From Clostridiales bacterium (GTDB lineage: Bacteria; Bacillota; Clostridia; Christensenellales; JAISNN01): DNA of 17,968 nt. Each line of letters begins with the position of its first letter. The stretch's first letter is position 1. The notes below the pieces were generated by a model. It ran no database searches. It was not told the DNA's origin and worked only from the letters and a program-made list of their open reading frames with translations. Positions 5,973-14,169 of the stretch are shown here, one piece after another. The position numbers and the translations under genes are program-made. The stretch is taken from assembly GCA_031289865.1 (NCBI GenBank), contig JAITOQ010000082.1, positions 1-17,968 of the forward strand, read 5' to 3'.

Positions 5973-7235
5973 ATGAGTACGATTTTAAGATATAACAACG
6001 GATTGAGAGCGGTACACGCCTATATGGAAAGCGTGCGCTCGGTGGCTATCGGCGTATATGTGAATACGGGGTCGATTAACGAAACCGATTCGGACAACGG
6101 CATTTCGCATTTTATCGAACACATGCTCTTTAAGGGGACAAAAAAACGCTCGGCTTTTCAGATAGCCGACGATATCGACGTCCTTGGCGCGCAGATCAAC
6201 GCGTTTACCTCAAAGTCGACTACTTGCTTTTATACGATCTCCACGTTTGACCATACGGAGGCGTGTATCGAAATTCTTTCCGATCTTTTTTTTGATTCGG
6301 TCTTTGACGGCGGGGAGATGAAAAAAGAGAAAGGCGTGGTTTTGGAAGAAATCAGTATGGTGGACGATACTCCCGACGAATCCGTAATGGAAACCGTGTG
6401 CGAGATTTATTATGAGGGGCATCCTCTTGCGCGACCGATACTCGGTACACGCGAACGGGTTTCGGCATTTAAGAAGAGCGATATAAAATCCTATATGAAA
6501 CGCTTTTACACGGCGGACAACGTGACGATCTCGATTGCGGGACATATCGGCGAAAAAGAAACGGATAGATTGATAAAGACATACTTTGCGGATAGGTTTA
6601 ACGGCGATAAGGGCGAAAAGATCCTTTACCCGCGTCACAACGCAAAAGCCGTTTCGGATTTTCGCGTCAAGGACATCGAACAAGCCAACATTGCCTTTAA
6701 TCTCCCTTGCTATGAATTTAATCACGAAAAAGAGATGGCTCTTTACGCTCTCAACAATATTTTCGGCGGCGGCATGAGTTCGCAGCTGTTTCAGCGGATA
6801 AGAGAACAGATGGGATTGGCGTATTCGGTATACTCTTACGCCTCGACTTACAAAAACGACGGAATGTTTATGATATACCTCGGTACAAACCCGGAGCAAG
6901 CACGCGCCGCGGTCGGTGCGGTCTATGACACTATAGACGACTTTTTAAAGAACGGACTGACCGACAGAGAATTTAAAAGCGGAAAGGAACAGCTAAAGGG
7001 CGGCTTGGTACTTGGTCAGGAGAGCTCGGGCGCAATCATGAAAGTCAATGCAAAATACCTTCAGGGCGCGGATCAGTTATTTGATTTTGATAAACTGCTG
7101 AATGAAATAGACCTACTGACTAAAGGCGATATCATGGACGCGGCGCGGTATGTCTTTGACTATGACAAAATTGCGAGCGCGTATTTGGGTAAGGAACAGC
7201 GTGACGCCGCATCCTTTTTTGCGACGGGCAAATAG
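5973..7235 (+). CDS. M16-family zinc metalloprotease (mitochondrial processing peptidase-like)
   Basis: The 420-residue protein is a full single-chain M16B-type peptidase. The inverted zinc motif HFIEH sits at residues 46-50 (His46 and His50 ligands, Glu49 catalytic), and the distal glutamate ligand is Glu125 or Glu126 in VVLEEIS, at the expected distance. The second half carries the family's C-terminal signature around IFGGGMSSQLFQRIREQMGL with the following Y.VYSY. These enzymes are soluble clam-shell proteases that cut peptides held inside a chamber. In Bacillus, two M16 paralogues (ymfF, ymfH) lie in the same spoIIIE-recA neighbourhood, so this is probably the equivalent, though only one is present here. 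The start is supported by AAGGGAA before the ATG. It has its own promoter and a repeat-filled gap after it. Confidence 0.93.
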   Translation: MSTILRYNNGLRAVHAYMESVRSVAIGVYVNTGSINETDSDNGISHFIEHMLFKGTKKRSAFQIADDIDVLGAQINAFTSKSTTCFYTISTFDHTEACIEILSDLFFDSVFDGGEMKKEKGVVLEEISMVDDTPDESVMETVCEIYYEGHPLARPILGTRERVSAFKKSDIKSYMKRFYTADNVTISIAGHIGEKETDRLIKTYFADRFNGDKGEKILYPRHNAKAVSDFRVKDIEQANIAFNLPCYEFNHEKEMALYALNNIFGGGMSSQLFQRIREQMGLAYSVYSYASTYKNDGMFMIYLGTNPEQARAAVGAVYDTIDDFLKNGLTDREFKSGKEQLKGGLVLGQESSGAIMKVNAKYLQGADQLFDFDKLLNEIDLLTKGDIMDAARYVFDYDKIASAYLGKEQRDAASFFATGK

Positions 7236-7269
7236 CGAAGAGTTTCTTTGACCCGTTCACATACTTTTT

Positions 7270-7304
7270 AGGTAACAGGTAATAGGTAATAGGTAATAAG
7301 TAAG
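7270..7304 (+). repeat. Type-C heptamer array (5 units)
   Basis: The units read AGGTAAC, AGGTAAT, AGGTAAT, AGGTAAT, AAGTAAG, then GATAAAAAG leading into a type-D element. Confidence 0.9.
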
Positions 7305-7320
7305 GATAAAAAGAGATGTG

Positions 7321-7366
7321 ATTCGGAGAAATCGTTTGAGATTCTTCGCTGCGCTCAGAATGACAC
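7321..7366 (+). repeat. Type-D dispersed hairpin element
   Basis: ATTCGGAGAAATCGTTTGAG, then the ATTCTTCGCTGCGCTCAGAAT hairpin core, split here at 7341-7361, then GACACC. It is followed by an inverted type-B array. Confidence 0.85.
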
Positions 7367-7381
7367 CTACTTTTTATCAGC

Positions 7382-7406
7382 AATTCTGCATTTTGCATTC
7401 TGCATT
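7382..7406 (-). repeat. Short type-B heptamer array, inverted (3 units)
   Basis: On the minus strand it reads AATGCAG, AATGCAA, AATGCAG, then AATTGCTGATAA, so even this short copy keeps the GATAA edge. It lies 37 bases upstream of the dUTPase-like gene. Confidence 0.75.
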
Positions 7407-7443
7407 AAAAAGCATTAGAAATAAACAAACATACGGAGGATAT

Positions 7444-7809
7444 ATGGATAAGCTTGAAATGATTTTTCATTACCAAAATCTTTTTGACAGCTATGTAAAA
7501 AAAGAACGCGGATTGAACTTTACAAAGGAAGAATGGATTCAAAAGGAAATCCTTGCGACCCTTTCGGAGCTTTCGGAACTTTTGACCGAAGTCAATTTTA
7601 AATGGTGGAAAAACCCGAAACCCTTGAATGAGGACAACATAAAGGAAGAGTTGGTGGACATTCTTCACTTTTTTGTGGGAATGTGCCTAAACGCCGGGTT
7701 GACCGCGGAGGAACTCTATGCGCGGTACTTAGAAAAGAATAAGGAAAACTTTAAAAGGCAAGAGGGGACTTCGGAGAAAAAAGGGTATGAGTTGAAAGTT
7801 GAAAGTTGA
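7444..7809 (+). CDS. All-alpha dUTPase/MazG-like nucleotide pyrophosphohydrolase
   Basis: The start at 7444 is chosen because GGAGG lies 5 bases upstream; the frame extends further up only through repeat sequence. The 121-residue product has the all-alpha NTP pyrophosphohydrolase pattern. A first acidic helix SELSELLTEV (Glu42, Glu45, Glu49), FKWWK (52-56), and a second acidic helix KEELVDILHFF (Glu69, Asp72) would bind magnesium. FKWWK and the helix spacing fit the dimeric dUTPase (dUTPase_2) group, which hydrolyses dUTP to dUMP and pyrophosphate and so keeps uracil out of DNA. MazG-type specificity for other nucleotides is possible. The last residues, ELKVES and the stop codon, come from a type-A heptamer array, so the native C-terminus may have been replaced. 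ftsK follows after 40 bases. Confidence 0.85.
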   Translation: MDKLEMIFHYQNLFDSYVKKERGLNFTKEEWIQKEILATLSELSELLTEVNFKWWKNPKPLNEDNIKEELVDILHFFVGMCLNAGLTAEELYARYLEKNKENFKRQEGTSEKKGYELKVES

Positions 7810-7818
7810 AAGTTGAGG
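7791..7818 (+). repeat. Type-A heptamer array (4 units) at the end of the dUTPase-like gene
   Basis: The units read GTTGAAA three times and then GTTGAGG, followed by ATAAAAAT. The array encodes the last residues and the stop codon of the preceding gene. Confidence 0.9.
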
Positions 7819-7849
7819 ATAAAAATAAATGTAGGTAACAAGGAGAGAT

Positions 7850-10800
7850 ATGGAAAAGTTTATTTCAAAAGGTAAAAAATCGGGGTTTACCGCCGCGCTT
7901 GCAGCAGTGCTGTTTGTCGCGCTTTTTGTTTTGGTCTGTTTGGCGGGGATTTTACCCGGCTTTTTTAACAACGTGAGGGAGGTCGTTTTGGGAGTGTTCG
8001 GGCTTGCGGCTTATGCTTACGCAATCTTTGCTATCCTTATCTCCGTCGCGCTGTTGTTCGGCTATCGGATCACGGCAAAGAGATATGCGGTCGCGGGGCT
8101 TGCGCTGTTTTTTGTAGTCTTTGTCATGCTCCTTCAATTGCTTTCGACAAAGAGTATGATAGCGGACACGACTTTTACGGAATACACCGACGCATGCTTT
8201 AAGAGTACGTCGACGGCGGGCGGCTTGCTCGCGGGAATGCTCGTCTATCATACGGCGGCTGCTCTCGGCACGGGATATACCGCGGCAATCTACGCGGTCG
8301 TGCTTTTGACACTCTTGTTGATCGTGCTTTTACCGTATATCAGGATTAGACAGCCGAAAGAAAAAAGCGAGTCGGCATTGACCGAAATCAAGGACGGAGA
8401 AATCCATGAAAAGGCGGTTTCGACATTGAGGAAACCCGCGCCCGTACAAGTCCGTGCGTCCGCGCCCGTTTCTACGCCTGCGCCTACGCCGACCGCCGTA
8501 CAACAGCCGTATCAAGCGAAGGTTCCCGAACAGACCGTCGAGGGACGGAGAGAGGCGTCGCGCTCCCTATTGTACGACGGAATCGCCGTCAAAATTGCAG
8601 TCGATAAATCTCTGCCCGAATCGTCGGACATGTTTCCGACAAAAAAGAAGAGCTTTTTAGAAGAGGTAGAGGAAGACCTCAGTCCGTATACAAATAACGG
8701 CCGTCTAAAGACGCTAAAAGAAAACATGAGAAAGGAACGCGGAATCAGCGAGTATGAGCAGATTTTGCAAGCCGGCGAATCGGACGGTACGGCGGCATAT
8801 GCGGTAGAGCAAAACGGCTATAGCCATGTAACGCCGCAACCGTATCAGCCGGCACAGCCGTTTGTACAGCCGCAGCCCGCGCCGCAACCGTTTGTACCGT
8901 ATCAACCGCCGCAACCCGCGCCGCAGCCGTTTGTGCCGCCGCAGCCGCCCGTACAGCCTAAGCCGCAACCGTTCGTACTGCCTCATCGGCCGCCGCAATA
9001 TGCGCCGCAGCCGTTTGTACCGACTCAACCGCCCGTGCAGTCTAAGCCGCAGCCGTTCGAGCCGACGTTTACACCGATACCGAAGCCGCAGTCCGAGCCG
9101 ACGGAGCAGCCGTTTGCGCCGAATCCGCAAGACGCGCCGACATACGAGGGATATCCTATTCAAAGGGGAGAGGCTCGCACGCCGTCTCTTTTTGGAAACG
9201 ACTTAGAGGAGGCGAAACGCCAAATCCGCGAACAAGAGGAAGCTAAACGCGCCGCGAGAGAGGAAGAGGAGAGAATTTATGCGGAGGAAGAACGGGCAAG
9301 GAGAGAGGACGAGTACAAAAACAGCGTCCGCAAAATGGGATTTGTCGACGACGACGCGGACGGAAGAACAGATTTTGTCAAGCCGCGTGTCCCGCGCAGA
9401 AAAAGGGACACGGAGCGGAAAGAGCCTTTGATCGTACCGCCGCAGATTACGGAAGAGTATTCGGAAGTTCGGCAAGATCCGCAGAAAGAGGAATTATCGA
9501 TCGCCGAATTGATAAAGATACGCGATCAAGAGGCGTTGTCCGACAAATACAAAAATAACGACGTTCCCGTAGATCCTTTTGAGAATGACAACAACGGCTC
9601 CGTATACGAAACGGTGAAAGACGAACCGCAAAACGAAGAGCCGAAAGTTGAGGTCAAAAAGTTTGAGCCGCTCTTTAAGCTGCTTGAAAAGCCCGCAAAA
9701 TCCGCGTCTAAAAAGGACGAACAACTGACCTTTGACGTTGAAAAGCCGAAACCCATCGTCCGTGCGCCGTACAAAGCGCCGCCTATCGATTTGCTGCTCG
9801 ATTATCCGAACGCAAATACGAACGACGCGCTTGAGATAGAAGAGAACATCAAAAAAATCGAGAAGGTTTTTGAAGAGTTTAATATCGGTACGACCTCGTG
9901 CGGCGCGCTTATGGGACCTACCTTTACGCGCTACGAAATGGAGTTGCAGTCGGGAATCCCCGTCGGTAGGGTAGTCAAGCTCGAAGACAACATTTCCATG
10001 CGTCTTGCGTCAAAGAATAAAATCAGAATCGAAGTGCCGATACCGGGCAAAAACGCGTTTGGAATAGAATTGCCTAACAAAAAACGCTCGACGGTCGGAA
10101 TGCGCGATTTGGTAAACGCCGCGGAGTTTTATGCCGACGACAGAAAATTGACGTTTACGATCGGAAAGGATATCGCGGGTGAAAACTATTACGGCGATCT
10201 TGCGGACATGCCGCATCTTTTGGTCGCGGGGTCTACGGGTTCGGGAAAAAGCTGTTGCTTAAACTCCCTCCTCGTCAGCTTTCTCTACAAATATTCGCCC
10301 GATGAAATGAGGCTTATACTAATTGACCCTAAAAAGGTGGAGTTTTCGATATATGAGGGACTGCCTCACCTTTTGCTCCACGATATTGTAACGGAGGACG
10401 ACAAGGTCATCAACACCCTCGATTGGGCGATAAAAGAGATGAACCGCCGTTATTCGCTCATAAAAGCCTACCGCGCAAACAACATTGTAGAATACAATAA
10501 GCTCGTACCTAAGGATCAACGCTTATTCCGTATCGTCATAGTGGTGGACGAGGTTGCGGAGCTTATGCTCAACCTCAAAAAGACCGTAGAACCGCGTATA
10601 AAGAGCCTTTGTCAGCTTGCGCGTGCCGCGGGAATGCACGTCATTTTGGCGACGCAAAGACCGTCCGTGGACGTTATCACGGGCGTAATCAAATCAAATC
10701 TCCCGTCGCGTATAGCGTTCGGGGTGACGGCGGTTCAGGATTCGCTCACGATTTTGGGCAACAAGGGCGCGGAAAAACTGCTCGGTAAAGGCGATATGCT

Positions 10801-11224
10801 CTATCAAGCGCAGACCATGCCCGAACCTATCCGCTTGCAAGGCGTCTTTATCAGCAATCAAGAGATACTGAAAGTGGTAGATTATGTCCGCGACAACAAC
10901 GACGCGTACTTTGATTCGGAGATCGATACGGAAATCAATGCGGTAAAGGAAGAAGCCGAAGAGAGCGAGGAGCGCGACGACGAGTCAAAGCCGACGCTCG
11001 ATCCGCTGTTTTTTAAAGCGGTCAAGCTTGTAATGGAAAACGAGGGCGCGTCGATTTCGCTTTTGCAGCGTCGGTTTGCAATAGGCTATGCGCGTGCGGC
11101 GAGGATTATCGATACCATGGAGGACAAGAGAATCATAGGAAAAGCCGACGGATCAAAGCTTAGGATCGTAATGATGTCGATAGAGGAATTTGAAAGGGAA
11201 TACGGGGATAACTCAGAAGAATAG
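7850..11224 (+). CDS. ftsK: FtsK/SpoIIIE-family DNA translocase
   Basis: The 1124-residue protein has four hydrophobic segments in residues ~12-170, then a long linker, then the motor. Walker A is GSTGSGKS (794-801, Lys800) and Walker B is IVIVVDE (Asp900-Glu901). The C-terminal winged-helix gamma domain (~1050-1124, LDPLFFKAVKLV...GYARAARIIDTME) reads KOPS/SRS-type orienting sequences. FtsK/SpoIIIE hexamers pump DNA through the division or sporulation septum; whether this copy serves vegetative division, sporulation or both cannot be told. The linker is unusually long: residues ~325-430 are Pro/Gln repeats based on PQPFVPPQP, and ~452-490 form a charged Glu/Arg coiled coil. The start is supported by AAGGAGAGAT. 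rimO, pgsA/cinA and recA follow, as in other Bacillota. Confidence 0.96.
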   Translation: MEKFISKGKKSGFTAALAAVLFVALFVLVCLAGILPGFFNNVREVVLGVFGLAAYAYAIFAILISVALLFGYRITAKRYAVAGLALFFVVFVMLLQLLSTKSMIADTTFTEYTDACFKSTSTAGGLLAGMLVYHTAAALGTGYTAAIYAVVLLTLLLIVLLPYIRIRQPKEKSESALTEIKDGEIHEKAVSTLRKPAPVQVRASAPVSTPAPTPTAVQQPYQAKVPEQTVEGRREASRSLLYDGIAVKIAVDKSLPESSDMFPTKKKSFLEEVEEDLSPYTNNGRLKTLKENMRKERGISEYEQILQAGESDGTAAYAVEQNGYSHVTPQPYQPAQPFVQPQPAPQPFVPYQPPQPAPQPFVPPQPPVQPKPQPFVLPHRPPQYAPQPFVPTQPPVQSKPQPFEPTFTPIPKPQSEPTEQPFAPNPQDAPTYEGYPIQRGEARTPSLFGNDLEEAKRQIREQEEAKRAAREEEERIYAEEERARREDEYKNSVRKMGFVDDDADGRTDFVKPRVPRRKRDTERKEPLIVPPQITEEYSEVRQDPQKEELSIAELIKIRDQEALSDKYKNNDVPVDPFENDNNGSVYETVKDEPQNEEPKVEVKKFEPLFKLLEKPAKSASKKDEQLTFDVEKPKPIVRAPYKAPPIDLLLDYPNANTNDALEIEENIKKIEKVFEEFNIGTTSCGALMGPTFTRYEMELQSGIPVGRVVKLEDNISMRLASKNKIRIEVPIPGKNAFGIELPNKKRSTVGMRDLVNAAEFYADDRKLTFTIGKDIAGENYYGDLADMPHLLVAGSTGSGKSCCLNSLLVSFLYKYSPDEMRLILIDPKKVEFSIYEGLPHLLLHDIVTEDDKVINTLDWAIKEMNRRYSLIKAYRANNIVEYNKLVPKDQRLFRIVIVVDEVAELMLNLKKTVEPRIKSLCQLARAAGMHVILATQRPSVDVITGVIKSNLPSRIAFGVTAVQDSLTILGNKGAEKLLGKGDMLYQAQTMPEPIRLQGVFISNQEILKVVDYVRDNNDAYFDSEIDTEINAVKEEAEESEERDDESKPTLDPLFFKAVKLVMENEGASISLLQRRFAIGYARAARIIDTMEDKRIIGKADGSKLRIVMMSIEEFEREYGDNSEE
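8836..9125 (+). repeat. Pro/Gln-coding repeat tract inside ftsK
   Basis: Degenerate repeats of a CCGCARCCGTTTGTACCG-type unit encode the PQPFV(P/Q) linker. The reading frame is kept throughout, unlike in the intergenic heptamer arrays. Copies vary at third positions and by a few substitutions. Confidence 0.75.
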
Positions 11225-11232
11225 TTTTTTAA

Positions 11233-11267
11233 GTTGAAAGTTGAGAGTTGAAAGTTGAAAAGTGAGG
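11233..11267 (+). repeat. Type-A heptamer array (5 units)
   Basis: The units read GTTGAAA, GTTGAGA, GTTGAAA, GTTGAAA, AGTGAGG. It begins 9 bases after the ftsK stop codon and is joined by CGTTAAAT to a type-B array. Confidence 0.9.
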
Positions 11268-11275
11268 CGTTAAAT

Positions 11276-11450
11276 AATGCAGAATGCAAAATGCAAAATG
11301 CAGAATGCAGAATGCAGAATGCAAAATGCAAAATGCAGAATGCAGAATGCAGAATGCAGAATGCAAAATGCAGAACGCCAAATGCAGAATGCAGAACGCA
11401 AAATGCAGAACGCAAAATGCAGAACGCCAAATGCAGAACGCCAAATGCAG
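11276..11450 (+). repeat. Long type-B heptamer array (25 units)
   Basis: There are exactly 25 consecutive heptamers with no indel. The first 14 are AATGCAG or AATGCAA. In the last 11, AATGCAG alternates with AACGCCA or AACGCAA, giving a 14-base higher-order unit. It ends in AATGGCGGATAA. Because 7 is not a multiple of 3 and the unit has no stop in any register, all six frames are open (MQNAECR on plus, SAFCILH on minus), so predicted proteins here should be ignored. It fills most of the 332-base gap between ftsK and rimO. Confidence 0.95.
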
Positions 11451-11469
11451 AATGGCGGATAATAAGCGG

Positions 11470-11502
11470 CGGTGTCATCTTGAGCTTTGCGAAAGATCTA
11501 AA
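11470..11502 (-). repeat. Degenerate type-D element, inverted
   Basis: GTGTCATCTTGAGCTTTGCG followed by AAAGATCT is a diverged minus-orientation copy of the type-D core. It follows the type-B array after the usual GCGGATAATAAG join. Confidence 0.65.
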
Positions 11503-11556
11503 ATGTCAGCCGTATAATAACGAAATAAACGACGGATTAAATGTGAGTATAGAAGA

Positions 11557-12894
11557 ATGACGGAAACGATAAGAGTAGGCTTTATTTCCCTCGGATGCGA
11601 CAAAAACCGTGTGGATACCGAATATATGATGGCGGCGCTCAAGGACGCGAATGCAACGGGGGTCTCCTTTGTCCTCACAAACGACAAGGATACCGCGGAC
11701 GTCATAGTAGTCAATACTTGCGGCTTTATCGATTCGGCAAAGACGGAGGCTATCGATACCGTACTCGAAATGGCGGATTTAAAAAAAAACACCCTCAAAA
11801 AACTGATCATAACCGGCTGTTTTGCACAGCGGTACGGACGGGAATTGTTCGCAAAAATTCCCGAACTTGACGGAGTGGCGGGTATAGGCGCGTACGACAA
11901 GATAAAAGAAATGATTTTGGAGGTCGTCGGCGGAAAACGAGTACTAAACCTCGAAAAACATGAGTACGACTTAAAAAAACGCGTGATTTCCACTCCTTTT
12001 CATTACGCGTATCTTAGGATATCGGACGGCTGTAACAACCGCTGTTCGTACTGCGCTATCCCCGCGATACGGGGCGCGTACCGTTCGAGAACATACGAGT
12101 CTATCGACGACGAGCTTAAACTGCTCAAAAATGAATACGACATTCAAGAGCTGATTTTGGTCGCGCAAGACGTGACGCGGTACGGTATAGACCTCTATCA
12201 CGAATACAGCTTGTTGAAGCTCCTCGATAGGATTGAAAAATACGGGTTTCCGTGGATAAGGCTTATGTATTGTTATCCCGAGCTTGTGAGCGACGAATTG
12301 ATACGGGCGGTAAGGGACAGAAAAAATCTTTGCGAATATCTCGATATACCCTTACAGCATATCGACGACGGCGTTTTAAAAAGCATGAACCGAAGAAACG
12401 ACGGGGATTATGCAAAAAAACTTATAGACCGTATAAGGACTGCGGACGGGCGCATAGCTATTCGCTCCTCGTTTATAGCGGGGTATCCGACCGAAACCGA
12501 AGAAGCCTTTGAAAAGCTTTGCGATTTTATCGGGGAATACAAGTTAGATCACGCGGGATTCTTTGCCTTTTCTAAAGAAGAGGGAACGGCGGCGGCGGCA
12601 CTAAAGGATATTCACCACGCGACCAAAAAACGGCGGGTCAATACCCTCCGCGCCATTCAAGCCGACGTGATAGAAGAGAAAAATCTGTCGCGGATAGGCG
12701 GGCGGCAACAAGTACTTTACGAGGGCGTGGACGGCGAAAAAGGCTTGCTGTACGGCAGAAACCGATTTAACGCGCCCGACGTGGACGGGCTTGTCTATCT
12801 CGACAGCGATATTCCCCTCGACGTGGGGAGATTCTATGAGGTACATATAACGGGGATCGAGGGAAAATTTGACCTTAGAGGACGCGTAGAATAA
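11557..12894 (+). CDS. rimO: RimO, ribosomal protein S12 methylthiotransferase
   Basis: The protein is 445 residues, the normal length for this family. The N-terminal UPF0004 domain binds an accessory [4Fe-4S] cluster through Cys14, Cys55 and Cys88. The radical-SAM motif is Cys159-x3-Cys163-x2-Cys166 in SDGCNNRCSYCAIP, and the C-terminal TRAM domain spans about residues 375-445. The opening VGFISLGCDKN.VD and IPAIRG distinguish RimO from the tRNA enzyme MiaB. RimO adds a methylthio group to an aspartate of S12 near the decoding centre. The ribosome site is weak (AGAAG). A TATAAT at 11513-11518 may be a -10 box, but no good -35 lies at the right distance. Position between ftsK and pgsA is as in many Bacillota. 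Confidence 0.95.
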   Translation: MTETIRVGFISLGCDKNRVDTEYMMAALKDANATGVSFVLTNDKDTADVIVVNTCGFIDSAKTEAIDTVLEMADLKKNTLKKLIITGCFAQRYGRELFAKIPELDGVAGIGAYDKIKEMILEVVGGKRVLNLEKHEYDLKKRVISTPFHYAYLRISDGCNNRCSYCAIPAIRGAYRSRTYESIDDELKLLKNEYDIQELILVAQDVTRYGIDLYHEYSLLKLLDRIEKYGFPWIRLMYCYPELVSDELIRAVRDRKNLCEYLDIPLQHIDDGVLKSMNRRNDGDYAKKLIDRIRTADGRIAIRSSFIAGYPTETEEAFEKLCDFIGEYKLDHAGFFAFSKEEGTAAAALKDIHHATKKRRVNTLRAIQADVIEEKNLSRIGGRQQVLYEGVDGEKGLLYGRNRFNAPDVDGLVYLDSDIPLDVGRFYEVHITGIEGKFDLRGRVE

Positions 12895-12974
12895 AATCGT
12901 TTAATCCGATATCAAAGGGCGCGTCGAATAAAATTACGCTTAGAAAAAAGTTCTTTTAAAGGAGCATAACCACT

Positions 12975-14084
12975 ATGAAAATAACGGCAAATCAAGTCAC
13001 GCTTTTGAGGATAGTCCTCGTACCCGTCATTCTCGTCCTAATGTTTTTAACGTCGGTGTGGATGCCTTTTGCATGGATTGCGTTTTTCGTCTATGTTTTT
13101 GCGGCGTTTACGGATACATGGGACGGAATACTTGCGCGAAAGACGAATACCGTGACCACTATCGGGAAGTTCCTCGACCCGATTTCCGATAAAATCTTTG
13201 TCAATGTGATTTTGATAGGATTGATATTTTTGAGGGTTTTTGAGCGCAACGGCGCGGTACTTACCTACGTCAATATCGCTTGTATATCCGTCATGCTCGC
13301 ACGGGAATTTATCATCGCCGTCATTCGCCAAATTGCGGCGGATCGCCGCGTCATTATCGCCGCGGATTGGTTCGGAAAGGCGAAAACCCTCGTGTCGCTG
13401 ATTTCGTTCGGCGGCTTTATCCTCGGACTGTTCCGAATCGACGGTATAAAGGAATGGGAAATCGCCTCCGACGTCTTTCATTACATCGGGCTTTCGCTCT
13501 TTTATGTCGCGACGGGCTTTTCGCTCTTTTCGGGAATCAACTATTATGTAAAAAACAAATCGGTTATTTTTGCCCCGGAACCCGTACCGGAGGTCGGGAC
13601 AAAGGAAATCAAAAGCCTTGTCGGCGAGGTGTTTGCGCTATGCGGACAAAAGAGCGCGATGGTGAGCGTCGCGGAAAGTCTGACGGGCGGCTTGATTTCG
13701 GCTTTTTTGGTGGAGAGAGAGGGCGCGTCAAAGTGTCTGTATGAGGGAGTAGTCACCTATTCCAACGAGTCTAAACGAAGCCGCCTCGGCGTCAAGAACG
13801 AAACCTTAAAGGAATTCGGCGCGGTGAGCGCGGAGGTCGCCGCACAAATGGCGGAGGGGCTGTACCGCGAAAAACGCTCCGCCGTAACCCTCTCGACAAC
13901 GGGGATAGCGGGTCCCGGAGGCGGTTCGGAGGACAAGCCCGTGGGACTGACCTATATAGGAGTTCACGACGGAAAGACCACACAGACATATAGATTTGTC
14001 TTTGAGGGCGACAGAGAAGCGGTGAGACGGAGAACGACGGAAGAAGGGCTGAGGCTTTTAAAACAAGCGTTGGAAAACCTCTGA
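12975..14084 (+). CDS. pgsA: PgsA–CinA fusion: PG-phosphate synthase joined to a PncC-type amidase
   Basis: One frame of 369 residues encodes two enzymes. Residues 1-195 are a CDP-alcohol phosphatidyltransferase with several membrane helices and the complete catalytic motif D47-x2-D50-G51-x2-A54-R55-x8-G64-x3-D68-x3-D72; it makes phosphatidylglycerol-phosphate from CDP-diacylglycerol and glycerol-3-phosphate. Residues ~208-366 are a CinA C-terminal (PncC) domain, with the AESLTGG motif (Ser235 the likely nucleophile), VTYSNESK and TGIAGPGGG; this family deamidates nicotinamide mononucleotide. The CinA N-terminal MoaB-like domain is missing. In most Bacillota pgsA and cinA are separate adjacent genes before recA, so this looks like a fusion with loss of the middle domain. 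The linker (~195-208, rich in Pro, Glu and Val) is cytoplasmic. The ribosome site is AAAGGAG. Confidence 0.93.
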   Translation: MKITANQVTLLRIVLVPVILVLMFLTSVWMPFAWIAFFVYVFAAFTDTWDGILARKTNTVTTIGKFLDPISDKIFVNVILIGLIFLRVFERNGAVLTYVNIACISVMLAREFIIAVIRQIAADRRVIIAADWFGKAKTLVSLISFGGFILGLFRIDGIKEWEIASDVFHYIGLSLFYVATGFSLFSGINYYVKNKSVIFAPEPVPEVGTKEIKSLVGEVFALCGQKSAMVSVAESLTGGLISAFLVEREGASKCLYEGVVTYSNESKRSRLGVKNETLKEFGAVSAEVAAQMAEGLYREKRSAVTLSTTGIAGPGGGSEDKPVGLTYIGVHDGKTTQTYRFVFEGDREAVRRRTTEEGLRLLKQALENL

Positions 14085-14086
14085 TT

Positions 14087-14112
14087 GTCATTCTGAGCGG
14101 AGCGAAGAATCT
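14087..14112 (-). repeat. Type-D element, inverted, upstream of recA
   Basis: GTCATTCTGAGCGGAGCGAA followed by GAATCT is the minus-orientation core, starting 3 bases after the pgsA–cinA stop codon. It has no heptamer array beside it. Confidence 0.85.
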
Positions 14113-14169
14113 AAAGCGTCGGCGGTATTAAAACTAAAAATTAAATTTTACAATATAAAGGAGTACGTT

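Noticed and set aside
11276..11450. CRISPR-like array
   Set aside because: Units are 7 bases with no spacers and no cas genes are present; it is a plain tandem repeat.
11225..11560. Long overlapping frames on both strands in the ftsK–rimO gap
   Set aside because: They arise from a heptamer array that has no stop in any frame; the peptides are pure repeats without ribosome sites.
12880..12940. Short direct repeat of GCGT.GAATAAAAT at and after the rimO stop
   Set aside because: Only two short copies with one mismatch; probably a small local duplication with no evident role.
14085..14169. LexA/SOS operator before recA
   Set aside because: No GAAC-N4-GTTC-type dyad is visible in the gap; only a type-D element and the ribosome site are present.
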